A stretch of 58,494 bases of DNA from Pseudonocardia kujensis. Lineage in GTDB: Bacteria; Actinomycetota; Actinomycetes; Mycobacteriales; Pseudonocardiaceae. This document shows, in pieces, positions 22,680 through 30,676 of the stretch. The number at the start of each line of letters is the position of its first letter. Within the stretch, counting starts at the first letter, position 1. The stretch spans positions 1-58,494 of the forward strand of contig NZ_JAJSOK010000046.1 of NCBI RefSeq assembly GCF_021283305.1. The letters are read 5' to 3'. The notes under the pieces were generated by a model. It saw only the letters and a program-made list of their open reading frames with translations. It did not search any database and was not told where the DNA came from. The translations under genes and the position numbers were made by a program.

Positions 22680-23897
22680 TCATGCCTGCGTCCCCACCTT
22701 CAGCTCGCGGAACGGCACGCCCCGGTCCACGGACGGCTCCTTCGGCAGGCCGAGGACCCGGTCGCCGATGATCCCGCGCTGGATCTCGTTGGTCCCGCCG
22801 GCGATGCTCGACGACGGCGTGGAGTTGATCCCCAGCGCCACCGCGGCACCGGTGGCGTCGTCCGGGTCCCAGGCCACGATCTCCGGCCCGGCGATCTCGC
22901 CGACCGTGTCGACGGCCAGCCGGGCCAGCATCGAGCCGGCCAGCTTCGCCACGGAGCCGCGGGCCCCGGGCGCGATGCCCGCGGCGGCCTCCTGGCGCAG
23001 CCGGACGTTGAACAGCTCCAGCACGCGCTCGCGCACGTACAGCTCGGCCAGCCGCTCCCGGGTGGCGGGCTCGCCGGACACGCCCAGCCGCCGGGCCAGC
23101 GCGGTGATCGCGGTGAAGTCCAGCGGGTTGGTCTTGGGGCGGCGGCGTGACCCGATGGAGACGCGCTCGTGGCCGAGCATCGTCACGGCGGCGTGCCACC
23201 CGCCGTTGACCTCGCCGATCACCGCGTCGGCGGGGATCCGGACGGAGTCGAAGTAGATCTCGTTGAACGGCGCCCGGCCGGACATGTCCTTGAGCGGCCG
23301 CACGGTGACGCCCGGCGCGTGCATGTCCACCACGAACATCGTGAGCCCGGAGTGCTTGGGGCGGTCGGGGTCGGTGCGGGCGAGCAGCGCGCCGAAGTCC
23401 GCCCACTGGGCGTTGGTGGTCCACACCTTCTGCCCGTCGACGACCCAGGAGTCGCCGTCGAGGACCGCACGGGTCTGCAGGCTCGCGACGTCCGACCCCG
23501 CGCCCGGCTCGGAGAACAGCTGGCACCAGATGTCCTCGCCGCGCAGCAGCCGCGGCAGGTAGCGGGTGCGCTGCTCGGGCGTGCCCAGGTCGTTGACCGT
23601 GGGGCCGCACATGCCCAGCCCGATCGTGAACGGGTAGGTGGGCAGCTCGTAGCAGGCCTCCTCGTCGGAGAAGGCCTGCTGGTAGGCCGTGGAGAGGCCG
23701 CGGCCGCCCACGTCCTGCGGCCAGGTGATGCCGGCGAACCCGGCGTCGTACAACGCGGCCTGGAAGGCGCGCGCGGCCTCGATGTCGGTGACCGGCGACG
23801 GGGCCGGCGCGTGCTCGCGGAGCCAGGCACGCGCCTGCTCGCGGAACGCGTCCAGATCGGGGGGACTCCCCGTCGCGATGGTGGTCGCCGCAGTCAT
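22680..23897 (-). CDS. Acyl-CoA dehydrogenase, large subunit type (FadE)
   Basis: 405 residues. It has GITWPQDVGGRGLSTAYQQA, the FAD-site QLFSEPGAGSDVASLQTRA, VDGQKVWTTNAQWADFG, and the C-terminal SSSIAGGTNEIQRGIIGDRV. The residue that is catalytic Glu in MCAD (YEGT) is Gly here (AGGT), as in one subunit of heteromeric ACADs. The ATG at 23897 follows GGGAGGTAAG. It is the first gene of a four-gene minus-strand operon (ACAD-ACAD-crotonase-crotonase), with a TetR-type operator 33 bp upstream. Confidence 0.92.
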   Translation of the reverse strand: MTAATTIATGSPPDLDAFREQARAWLREHAPAPSPVTDIEAARAFQAALYDAGFAGITWPQDVGGRGLSTAYQQAFSDEEACYELPTYPFTIGLGMCGPTVNDLGTPEQRTRYLPRLLRGEDIWCQLFSEPGAGSDVASLQTRAVLDGDSWVVDGQKVWTTNAQWADFGALLARTDPDRPKHSGLTMFVVDMHAPGVTVRPLKDMSGRAPFNEIYFDSVRIPADAVIGEVNGGWHAAVTMLGHERVSIGSRRRPKTNPLDFTAITALARRLGVSGEPATRERLAELYVRERVLELFNVRLRQEAAAGIAPGARGSVAKLAGSMLARLAVDTVGEIAGPEIVAWDPDDATGAAVALGINSTPSSSIAGGTNEIQRGIIGDRVLGLPKEPSVDRGVPFRELKVGTQA

Positions 23898-23929
23898 CCG
23901 CTTACCTCCCGGCGTCGCTGGCGGACCTT

Positions 23930-23947
23930 TGAACGATCACTCGTTAA
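23930..23947. promoter_or_regulatory. TetR-type operator 1, AACGA-N4-TCGTT
   Basis: TGAACGATCACTCGTTAA (23930-23947) has arms AACGA and TCGTT around TCAC. It lies between the divergent acyl-CoA dehydrogenase and TetR genes. It resembles sites at 24681-24694, 33362-33377 and 39346-39360. Confidence 0.65.
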
Positions 23948-24002
23948 GTTAACACCGCCGTGGAGCGGCCAGAAGGGGCATCCGGGCCCTATCCTCTCCG
24001 GT

Positions 24003-24623
24003 GTGAGCACCGCAGTAGACCGATCGCCCGAGGGCGGACCGATCCCCCGCGGCGGCGGCCGCGAGGCGATCGCGGCGGCCGCGCGCGAGGTCTTCGAGCA
24101 GCGCGGGTACCACGGCGCGTCGATCCGGGACATCGCCAAGCGCGCCGGGCTGTCCCTCTCGGCGCTCTACTACTGGCACCCGAGCAAGCAGGACCTGCTC
24201 GCGGCCCTGATCGAGGAGAACACCCTCGACTACTTCCGCCGCTGCGACGAGGCCCTCGCCTCCGCCGGCGAGGACCCGGCGGAGCGGCTCCGCGCGCTGG
24301 TCAAGGCCACGGTCGAGTACCGGGTGCAGCGGCAGACGGAGAGCAACATCTCCTCGCGCGAGTGGCGCAACCTCGAGCCCGCGCACGAGGAGCGGCTCGC
24401 GGGCCTGCGCACCAAGGCCAGCACGATCTGGTCGGACATCGTCGACGCGGGCGTCGCGCAGGGGTCCTTCCGCTGCGAGCACCCGGCGGACGCCCGCCGT
24501 GCCGCGCAGGCCGCCTGCAACGCGATCGCGCAGTGGTACGACCCTGCGGGCCCGGTGACGATGGAGGAGCTCGTGGAGCACTACACCCTCATCGTCATGC
24601 GGATCGTCGACCACGCGGCCTGA
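24003..24623 (+). CDS. TetR/AcrR-family transcriptional regulator 1
   Basis: 206 residues. The N-terminal HTH is AAAREVFEQRGYHGASIRDI, AKRAGLSLSALYYWHPSKQD. The C-terminal ligand domain has AQAACNAIAQWYDPAGPVTM, a WY-x-P-x-G-P-x-T pattern seen in KstR2-like regulators that bind CoA thioesters. The GTG at 24003 follows TATCCT (23990-23995) by 7 bp, so a leaderless mRNA is likely. It is divergent from the dehydrogenase operon and upstream of the thiolase; palindromes on both sides make it the best candidate for the local acyl-CoA-responsive repressor. Confidence 0.92.
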   Translation: MSTAVDRSPEGGPIPRGGGREAIAAAAREVFEQRGYHGASIRDIAKRAGLSLSALYYWHPSKQDLLAALIEENTLDYFRRCDEALASAGEDPAERLRALVKATVEYRVQRQTESNISSREWRNLEPAHEERLAGLRTKASTIWSDIVDAGVAQGSFRCEHPADARRAAQAACNAIAQWYDPAGPVTMEELVEHYTLIVMRIVDHAA

Positions 24624-24670
24624 CCCGGGTCCGTCGAGGACGTCACAGCTCCGGGGACTGCCGATCACCG

Positions 24671-24700
24671 GCGAACTGAATGTACGATCGTTCAGTTCGC
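24671..24700. promoter_or_regulatory. TetR-type operator 2 in a 30-bp inverted repeat
   Basis: The arms GCGAACTGAA (24671-24680) and TTCAGTTCGC (24691-24700) are perfect reverse complements. The 10-bp centre is TGTACGATCG, so the right half contains the shared ACGATCGTTCA motif. It lies 29 bp upstream of the thiolase start. Confidence 0.75.
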
Positions 24701-24728
24701 CGAGTCCGCAGCGCAGGGGAGTCATCCG

Positions 24729-25871
24729 GTGACAGAAGCCTTCATCGTCGGCGCCGTCCGCACACCCGTCGGGACGCGCAGGGGAGCCCTCGCCGGGGTC
24801 CACCCGGCCGACCTCGGCGCACACGTGCTTCGCGAGCTCGTCGAGCGGACGGGTGTGGACCCGGCCGCCGTCGAGGACGTGATCATGGGGTGCGTCAGCC
24901 AGACGGGTGCCCAGGCGGGCGACATCGCCCGCACCGCCTGGCTCTCGGCCGGGCTGCCGCAGAGCGTGCCCGGCGTGACCATCGACCGGCAGTGCGGCTC
25001 GTCGCAGCAGGCGCTGCACTTCGCCGCCCAGGGCGTGATGTCCGGGACCCAGGACCTGGTCGTGGCCGCCGGCGTCGAGCAGATGGCCATGGTCCCGATG
25101 ACCGCCAACGGGATCGTCAACTCCGAGCTGGGCACCTCCACCAAGGGCCAGGGCTGGATCGACCGCTACGGCGACCAGGAGATTTCGCAGTTCCGTGGCG
25201 CCCAGCTGATCACCGAGAAGTGGGGCTTCACCCGCGAGGACCTGGAGAAGTTCTCGCTGGAGAGCCACCGCCGGGCGATCACCGCGATCGACGAGGGCCG
25301 CTTCCGCGACCAGATCGCGCCGATCGCCGGGCTGGACACGGACGAGGGCGCCCGCCGGGACACCTCGCTGGAGAAGCTCGCCGCGCTCGAGCCGCTGCGC
25401 GAGGGCTGGGCGATCACCGCGGGCGTCGCGAGCCAGATCTCGATCGGCGCGGCGGCCCTGCTGGTGGCGTCGGAGGATGCGGTGCGCCGCTTCTCCCTCA
25501 CCCCGCTCGCCCGGGTGCACACCCTGGCCGTGGTCGGCGACGACCCGGTCTTCATGCTGACCGGCCCGATCCCGGCCACCCAGGCGGCGCTGAAGAAGTC
25601 CGGCCTGGGCATCGGCGACATCGACACCTTCGAGATCAACGAGGCCTTCGCACCCGTCGTGCTCGCGTGGGCGCAGGACACCGGCGCCGACCTGGCGAGG
25701 ACCAATCCCAACGGCGGCGCGATCGCCCTCGGCCACCCGCTCGGCGGCACCGGGGCCATCCTGGCCACCAAGATGATCCACGAGCTGCACCGGACCGGCG
25801 GCCGCTACGGCCTGCAGTCCATGTGCGAGGGCGGCGGCCAGGCCAACGCCACCATCCTCGAGCGCGTCTGA
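24729..25871 (+). CDS. Acetyl-CoA acyltransferase (thiolase, FadA6-like)
   Basis: 380 residues, complete thiolase. The acyl-accepting Cys89 is in TIDRQCGSSQQALHFAAQG. His is in NEAFAPVV and in NPNGGAIALGHPLGGTGA; the second catalytic Cys is in QSMCEGGGQANATI. The texture (VPGVTIDRQCGSSQQA, YGDQEISQFRG, DPVFMLTGPIPAT) is close to mycobacterial FadA6 of sterol-ring degradation. It cleaves a 3-ketoacyl-CoA to release acetyl- or propionyl-CoA. The GTG start lies directly under the palindromic operator at 24671-24700. Confidence 0.93.
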   Translation: MTEAFIVGAVRTPVGTRRGALAGVHPADLGAHVLRELVERTGVDPAAVEDVIMGCVSQTGAQAGDIARTAWLSAGLPQSVPGVTIDRQCGSSQQALHFAAQGVMSGTQDLVVAAGVEQMAMVPMTANGIVNSELGTSTKGQGWIDRYGDQEISQFRGAQLITEKWGFTREDLEKFSLESHRRAITAIDEGRFRDQIAPIAGLDTDEGARRDTSLEKLAALEPLREGWAITAGVASQISIGAAALLVASEDAVRRFSLTPLARVHTLAVVGDDPVFMLTGPIPATQAALKKSGLGIGDIDTFEINEAFAPVVLAWAQDTGADLARTNPNGGAIALGHPLGGTGAILATKMIHELHRTGGRYGLQSMCEGGGQANATILERV

Positions 25872-25933
25872 TCCCGGCACGACGGACGGCGCTGCCGCTC
25901 GGGCCTTCCGAGCGGGAGCGCGTTCGCGCGTTC

Positions 25934-26447
25934 TCAGGTGTGCAGGTGGCAGCGCACCGTGCCACCGCCCGGGGCGGCGATGACGGGCGGGGCCTCGACC
26001 TTGCAGATGTCCATCACGTGGGGGCAGCGCGTGTGGAAGGCGCAGCCCGCGGGCGGGTTGGCCGCGTCGGGCACCTCCCCGCGCAGCACGATCCGCTCGC
26101 GTTCCCGCTGCCGGCGCGGGTTCGGGACCGGCACGGCCGAGAGCAGCGCCTCGGTGTAGGGGTGCGCGGGCCGGTCGAAGAGCCGGTCGGTCGGCGCCGT
26201 CTCCACGATCTCGCCCAGGTACATCACCGCCACCCGGTGCGCGATGTGCCGCACGACGGCGAGATCGTGCGCGATGAACAGGTACGACAGCCCGAACTCG
26301 GCCTGCAGGTCCTCGAGCAGGTTGAGGATCTGGTTCTGCGTGGAGACGTCGAGCGCGCTGACCGCCTCGCCACACACCAGCAGCCGCGGGTGGAGCGCGA
26401 TGGCCCGCGCGATCGCCAGCCGCTGCCCGCCGGAGAACTCGGGGCGT
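25934..26447 (-). pseudogene. Remnant of an oligopeptide ABC transporter ATPase (DppF/OppF type)
   Basis: Only the C-terminal half remains: signature motif EFSGGQRLAIARAIALHPRL, then LLVCGEAVSALDVSTQNQIL, H-loop YLFIAHDLAVVRHIAHRVAV and the oligopeptide-transporter tail GCAFHTRCPHVMDIC. Walker A is absent; the reading frame ends at the junction with the GNAT gene near 26447. Walker B is damaged: the expected CDEPVSALD is CGEAVSALD (Asp to Gly, Pro to Ala). No permease or binding-protein gene is nearby. It is a decaying fragment left by a deletion. Confidence 0.88.
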
Positions 26448-26465
26448 GGTCTGCCCGCCCGGGTC

Positions 26466-27089
26466 TCAGCGGGGGTCGCGCCACATCGGCCAGAGCGGGG
26501 GGCTGTCGTCGACGGAGATCGGGGTGCCGGCGACGAAGCCGTGCCGCTCGTAGAGGGCCTTGGCGCGGACGGTCGTCGCCTCCAGGTAGGCGGGGTGACC
26601 GGCGCGGTCGGCGCGGGCGAGGACGGGCGCCATGGTGGCGCTGCCGAGGCCGCGGCCCTGCCGCTGCGGGTGCACGCCGAGGAACCACAGGTACTCGTGC
26701 GGCTCCTGCGGATGGTGCTGCTCCATCGCGGTCATGAGCGCGAAGAGCCGCTCGGCGTCGTCGCCGGCCTGCTGCGCGAGGGCGCCGCAGAAGGCCTCGC
26801 CCTCCTCGTCGGACATCGGGGCGCTGCCGTGCGGCACCCACAGCGCGGCCCCGTCGATCACACCCTCGACCTCCGGGACCGCGGCCCAGGTGTCGTCGTG
26901 CTGCGCGAGCACCTCGACGGCGAGGTCGAAGAAGAAGCGCGTCCGGTCCGCGCGGTAGGCCGGGTCCGGGTGGATCCAGGCGAAGACGGGGTCGTCCCGG
27001 AAGGCCGCCGCGAGGGTCGCGGCGACGGCCGGGCGCTCCCCCACGGTGGCGCCGCGGACGTGGACGGTGTCGGGCTGGACGGTGGTCAT
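26466..27089 (-). CDS. GNAT family N-acetyltransferase
   Basis: 207 residues from ATG 27089 (GAGGGGAG Shine-Dalgarno; another ATG at 27104 is possible). Motifs: AFRDDPVFAWIHPD at the N-terminus, the core YLWFLGVHPQRQGRGLGSAT with the acetyl-CoA loop QRQGRGLG, and YLEATTVRAKALYERHGFV. This is the puromycin N-acetyltransferase-like branch; the natural substrate is unknown. Its 3' end is 18 bp from the break in the ABC ATPase remnant, so it sits at a deletion or insertion boundary. Confidence 0.88.
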   Translation of the reverse strand: MTTVQPDTVHVRGATVGERPAVAATLAAAFRDDPVFAWIHPDPAYRADRTRFFFDLAVEVLAQHDDTWAAVPEVEGVIDGAALWVPHGSAPMSDEEGEAFCGALAQQAGDDAERLFALMTAMEQHHPQEPHEYLWFLGVHPQRQGRGLGSATMAPVLARADRAGHPAYLEATTVRAKALYERHGFVAGTPISVDDSPPLWPMWRDPR

Positions 27090-27208
27090 CGGGTCTCCCC
27101 TCATCGGTGACCGGGACGACGACGGTCCACCGAGGCGATGTCGGGCAGCCGTCGCCGCGCCGTCGGATGCGCTGTCGGCCCGCTGTCACCCGGCACGTCC
27201 TGCGGGTC

Positions 27209-27985
27209 TCAGACCAGCACCGCGACGAGCGCGACGCCGAGCAGCCCGACGTACGCGACGGCGTGCACGCGGTCGGGTACGTGCGGGAGCAGCCGGCGGG
27301 CGACGGCGATGGTCGGCAACGAGCCGGCGAGCAGCAGCGCCCCGGCGAGCAGGTCGACGCCGAGCGATCCGTCCGGGGCGGGGACCGTGAGGTACACCGC
27401 CGTGGCGACGACGGCGACCGGCAGGCTCAGCGGGTTGGCCATCGCCACGGCCTGGGCCATCGGCAGGCCGCGCCGGCGCAGCAACGGCACGGTCATGACG
27501 CTGCCCCCGACGCCGAGGAAGCTCGCGACCGCCCCGATCGTGACCCCGCCCAGCGATGCGGTCCGCGCCCCGAGCGGGCGCGGGACGCCGCCGCGCAGGA
27601 AACCGCGCCGCACCACGCTGTCGACGATCGTGATGCCCAGGTAGACCGCGAACAGCACGTGCAGCAGGCCGTCGGGGGCGGCGGTGGCCGCGAGCGCGCC
27701 GAGCCCGGCGCCGACCGCGACGTACCCGGCCAGCGGCCACACGTAGTCCCGGCGCAGCCGCCCGGACCGGTACTGCGCGAGGGTCCCGCCGGCCGCGTTG
27801 ACGACCATGACCGCGGTCGAGGTGCCGACGGCCAGGTGCATCGCCTGTGACCCCACCTGCGGTCCCGACGCGGCGACGGCGTAGACCACCGGGACGGTCA
27901 CGAAGCCGCCGCCGAACCCGAACAGCACGGTGGTCAGCCCGCTCAGACACCCGAACCCGACGAGGACGACGATCGTGGTGAGCAC
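27209..27985 (-). CDS. Sulfite exporter TauE/SafE-family membrane protein
   Basis: 258 residues with about eight hydrophobic segments and two internal repeats typical of the family: GFGGGFVTVPVV near the N-terminus and GVGGSVMTVPLLRRRGLPMA in the second half. TauE/SafE proteins export sulfite, sulfoacetate or other organic anions across the membrane. No sulfur gene is nearby, so the substrate is open. GTG start at 27985, divergent from the AraC-type regulator, which may control it. Confidence 0.9.
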   Translation of the reverse strand: MLTTIVVLVGFGCLSGLTTVLFGFGGGFVTVPVVYAVAASGPQVGSQAMHLAVGTSTAVMVVNAAGGTLAQYRSGRLRRDYVWPLAGYVAVGAGLGALAATAAPDGLLHVLFAVYLGITIVDSVVRRGFLRGGVPRPLGARTASLGGVTIGAVASFLGVGGSVMTVPLLRRRGLPMAQAVAMANPLSLPVAVVATAVYLTVPAPDGSLGVDLLAGALLLAGSLPTIAVARRLLPHVPDRVHAVAYVGLLGVALVAVLV

Positions 27986-28071
27986 GTGTCCCGACCGTAG
28001 ATCGCCGCGGCGTGGCGGGCATTCGCCGTCGGGACGCCTTCCTCCGAGTTCCGGCCACTACCCTCGGCCGG

Positions 28072-28929
28072 GTGCGTGACGTCCCGATCGACGAGGTCGA
28101 CGCCCTCGACCGGGACGTCGTCGCGATCGGCACCACGTACGCGCCGGGCACGCACCTGCCCGCGCACCGCCACCGCCGCGCCCAGTTCCTCTACGGCGTC
28201 ACGGGGTCGATGCGCGTCGAGACCGCCGACGGCAGCTGGACCGTCCCGCCGCACCGCGCGGTGCTGGTCCCGCCCGGCACCGAGCACGCCGTCCTCATGG
28301 ACGGCGTCAGCACCCGCAGCCTCTACCTCGACCCCCGCGCCGTGCCCTGGTTCCCGCACCGGTGCCGCGTCGTCGAGGTCTCGCCGCTGCTGCGCGAGCT
28401 GGTGTGCGAGGCCGTCGACGTCGAGCCCCGGTACGCCCCGCACGGCCGCGACGCCGCGCTGCTCGCCCTGGTCCTGCACGAGATCCGCCGCTGCGCGCCG
28501 CTCCCCCTCGACCTCCCCCTGCCGGCGGACCCGGCGCTCCGAGCGCTGTGCCGGGACTTCCTCGCCCGGCCCCGGATCGACGTCCGTCCGGAGGCCTGGG
28601 CCGCCGGGCTGCACGTCAGCGTCCGCACGCTGCACCGCCGCTTCACCGCGGAGACCGGGACGGGTCTCGCGACCTGGCGGCGCCGCGCCTGTGCCCTGCA
28701 CGCCCTGCCCGAGCTCGCCGCGGGCCGCCCCGTCGCCGAGATCGCGGCCGACCTCGGCTACGCCGGGCCGGGGGCCTTCACCACGATGTTCACCCAGCTC
28801 CTCGGCGCCCCGCCCAGCGCGTTCCGGGACCCGGCCCGTCAGCCCAGCCCGGCCGCCGCCAGCGCCTCGCGAGCGGACTCGCCGAGCAGCCGCCCGGTGG
28901 CGACACGGGCGCGGACCTGGTCCGCGTAG
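28072..28929 (+). CDS. AraC-family transcriptional regulator with cupin sensor
   Basis: 285 residues. The N-terminal cupin has HLPAHRHRRAQFLYGVTGSM and VPPHRAVLVPPGTEHAV. The C-terminal AraC HTH pair has WAAGLHVSVRTLHRRFTAET and VAEIAADLGYAGPGAFTTMF. TACCCT at 28059-28064, 7 bp before the GTG, fits a leaderless promoter. The last 91 bp (28839-28929) run antisense into the phosphotransferase gene. The residues after FRDPARQ are low in character (Ser/Ala/Arg), so the extra tail is probably a read-on extension. It may regulate the divergent TauE/SafE gene. Confidence 0.87.
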   Translation: MRDVPIDEVDALDRDVVAIGTTYAPGTHLPAHRHRRAQFLYGVTGSMRVETADGSWTVPPHRAVLVPPGTEHAVLMDGVSTRSLYLDPRAVPWFPHRCRVVEVSPLLRELVCEAVDVEPRYAPHGRDAALLALVLHEIRRCAPLPLDLPLPADPALRALCRDFLARPRIDVRPEAWAAGLHVSVRTLHRRFTAETGTGLATWRRRACALHALPELAAGRPVAEIAADLGYAGPGAFTTMFTQLLGAPPSAFRDPARQPSPAAASASRADSPSSRPVATRARTWSA

Positions 28930-29888
28930 CCGTCGTCGGCCATCACGCCCGCGAGGTAGCGGGCCTGCACGCCGGCGAGGATGCACGCCGAGCGCCAGCG
29001 GTTGAAGGCGATCCAGTAGGGCAGGTCCGAGACGTCCCGGCCGGTGGTCCGCGCGTAGCGGGCGACGAGCTCGTCGCGGGTCGGGAAGCCGGGGACCGTG
29101 GTGGGCCCGGGATCGGCCCCCTCGGGCAGCTCGTCGCCGGGCTCCTGCCACAGCGAGACCAGGTAGCCGAGGTCGGCCATCGGGTCGCCGAGCGTGGCGA
29201 GCTCCCAGTCGAAGACCGCCCGGACCGTCCCGTCCGGCCCGAAGGTCATGTTCCCGGGCCGGAAGTCGCCGTGCACGATGCCGCGGGACTGCGGCGGGAC
29301 GTGCGCGGCGAGCGCCGCATGGATCTCGTCGAGCAGGGCCAGCTCCGGGCCCTCGACGCCGGAGTTGCGGATCTGCTGGTGCCACCGGGCGAGCTGGCGT
29401 TCGGCGAACCCCTTCCGCGAGCCCTCCAGCCCGACCGCCTCGGGGTCGAGCGCGTGCAGCGCCGCCAGCACCTCGACGACGTGCTCACCCGCCCGGGCGC
29501 GCGCCGCAGGCGTCAGCGACTCCGCGGCCGCGGGGTCGGCGAGGACGGTGCCCTCCACGAAGTCCATGACGGAGAACTCCGCGCCGGTGACCGCCGGGTC
29601 CGCGCAGTACGCGCGCGGCGGCGCCACCTGGACCGCGGTCGGCGCCATCGCGGAGATGAACCGCCACTCCCGGCTCATGTCGTGCGCGGTGCTGAGCACG
29701 CCTCCGAGGGGCGGTCGGCGCAGCGCGTAGGCGTGCCCCGCGGCGTCGTCGATCCGGTAGGTGAGGTTGGACCGCCCGCCCGCGACCAGCGTGAACCGTG
29801 CCGGGCCTGCGAACCCGTCGACCTGCCCGGCCAGCCATGCCTCGACGGCCGCCGCGTCGAGGCCGGCCAGCGTCGTCGAACTCGTCAT
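28839..29888 (-). CDS. Phosphotransferase-family protein (APH fold, ACAD10/FadE36-like kinase)
   Basis: 349 residues. The APH kinase motifs are present: GGRSNLTYRIDDAAG (ATP loop), ALRRPP, catalytic GIVHGDFRPGNMTF, and FDWELATLGDPMADLGYLVS with the metal Asp. These 'ACAD10-type' kinases stand beside acyl-CoA dehydrogenases and are thought to phosphorylate hydroxyacyl substrates. It is the last gene in a tightly overlapping minus-strand operon (SMP-30, acyl-CoA synthetase, crotonase, this); its ATG overlaps the crotonase stop (ATGA). Confidence 0.9.
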   Translation of the reverse strand: MTSSTTLAGLDAAAVEAWLAGQVDGFAGPARFTLVAGGRSNLTYRIDDAAGHAYALRRPPLGGVLSTAHDMSREWRFISAMAPTAVQVAPPRAYCADPAVTGAEFSVMDFVEGTVLADPAAAESLTPAARARAGEHVVEVLAALHALDPEAVGLEGSRKGFAERQLARWHQQIRNSGVEGPELALLDEIHAALAAHVPPQSRGIVHGDFRPGNMTFGPDGTVRAVFDWELATLGDPMADLGYLVSLWQEPGDELPEGADPGPTTVPGFPTRDELVARYARTTGRDVSDLPYWIAFNRWRSACILAGVQARYLAGVMADDGYADQVRARVATGRLLGESAREALAAAGLG

Positions 29889-30676
29889 CGCCCCACGTAC
29901 CTCGGCTCCCGCTTCTCCAGGAAGGACCGCACGCCCTCGCGGTGGTCCTCGGTGGCGAACAGCTCGCCCAGCCGCGTGCTCACCCAGCGGCCCAGGTCGG
30001 TCCAGTCCGGGTCGAGCGCCTCACGCAGCCCCGCCTTGAGCGCACCGACGGCCAGCGGCGGGTTCGCCGCGATCCGCCCGGCCAGCTCCAGGGCGGTCGG
30101 CAGCAGCTGCTCGTCGTCGACGACCCGGCCGACCAGCCCGATCCGGCCGGCCTCCTCGGCGTCGATGATCTCGCCGGTGAACAGCAGCTCGGCCGCCTTC
30201 TCCCGGCCGACGAGCTGGGCGAGCCGCGCGATCCCGGCGACGTCGCTGCACAGCCCGCGCTTGACGAACAGCTCGCCGAACTTCGCCCGCCGCCCCGCGA
30301 CCCGGAAGTCCGCCATCAGCGCCAGCTCCATGCCCCAGCCGACCGCCGCGCCGTTGACGGCGGCGATCACCGGGACGTTCGACGTGAGCAGCGCACCGGC
30401 CGCGGGGGTCAGCCGCGGGGCGGGCCGGGGCGGGCGCTTCTCCGGGTCACCGCCGCCCATCAGCTCGCGGACGTCGTCGCCGGAGCAGAACGAGCGACCC
30501 TCGCCGGTGATCACCAGGACCCGGGCGGTCGCGGTGCGGACGAGGTCCTCCAGCTCGTCGTAGGTCCTGCGGCGCAGGGCGTTGTGCACCTCCGGCCGGG
30601 CGATCGTGAGCACGCCGACGTGCCCGTCCTCCTCGTACCGGATGTCGGTGAGCGCCGTCCCCGGGCTCGCGGTCAT
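29885..30676 (-). CDS. Crotonase-family protein 3
   Basis: 263 residues. CoA-site GEGRSFCSGDDVRELMG, oxyanion strand VNGAAVGWGMELALMAD, then FGELFVKRGLCSDVAG, and the tail EGVRSFLEKREPRYVGR. Glu144 is kept (GWGME), Glu164 is Phe, and an Asp is at the isomerase position (CSDVAG). It therefore lacks the hydratase pair. It starts with ATG overlapping the acyl-CoA synthetase stop (ATGA) and ends overlapping the kinase start (ATGA). Confidence 0.88.
   Translation of the reverse strand: MTASPGTALTDIRYEEDGHVGVLTIARPEVHNALRRRTYDELEDLVRTATARVLVITGEGRSFCSGDDVRELMGGGDPEKRPPRPAPRLTPAAGALLTSNVPVIAAVNGAAVGWGMELALMADFRVAGRRAKFGELFVKRGLCSDVAGIARLAQLVGREKAAELLFTGEIIDAEEAGRIGLVGRVVDDEQLLPTALELAGRIAANPPLAVGALKAGLREALDPDWTDLGRWVSTRLGELFATEDHREGVRSFLEKREPRYVGR

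Noticed and set aside
22609..22683. N-terminal extension of the small ACAD to ATG 22683 (ATGA overlap with the previous gene)
   Set aside because: The 25 extra residues are not ACAD-like, whereas ATG 22608 has a strong Shine-Dalgarno and starts exactly at the usual MRLVLTQEQQ-type N-terminus. Coupling through the overlap remains possible.
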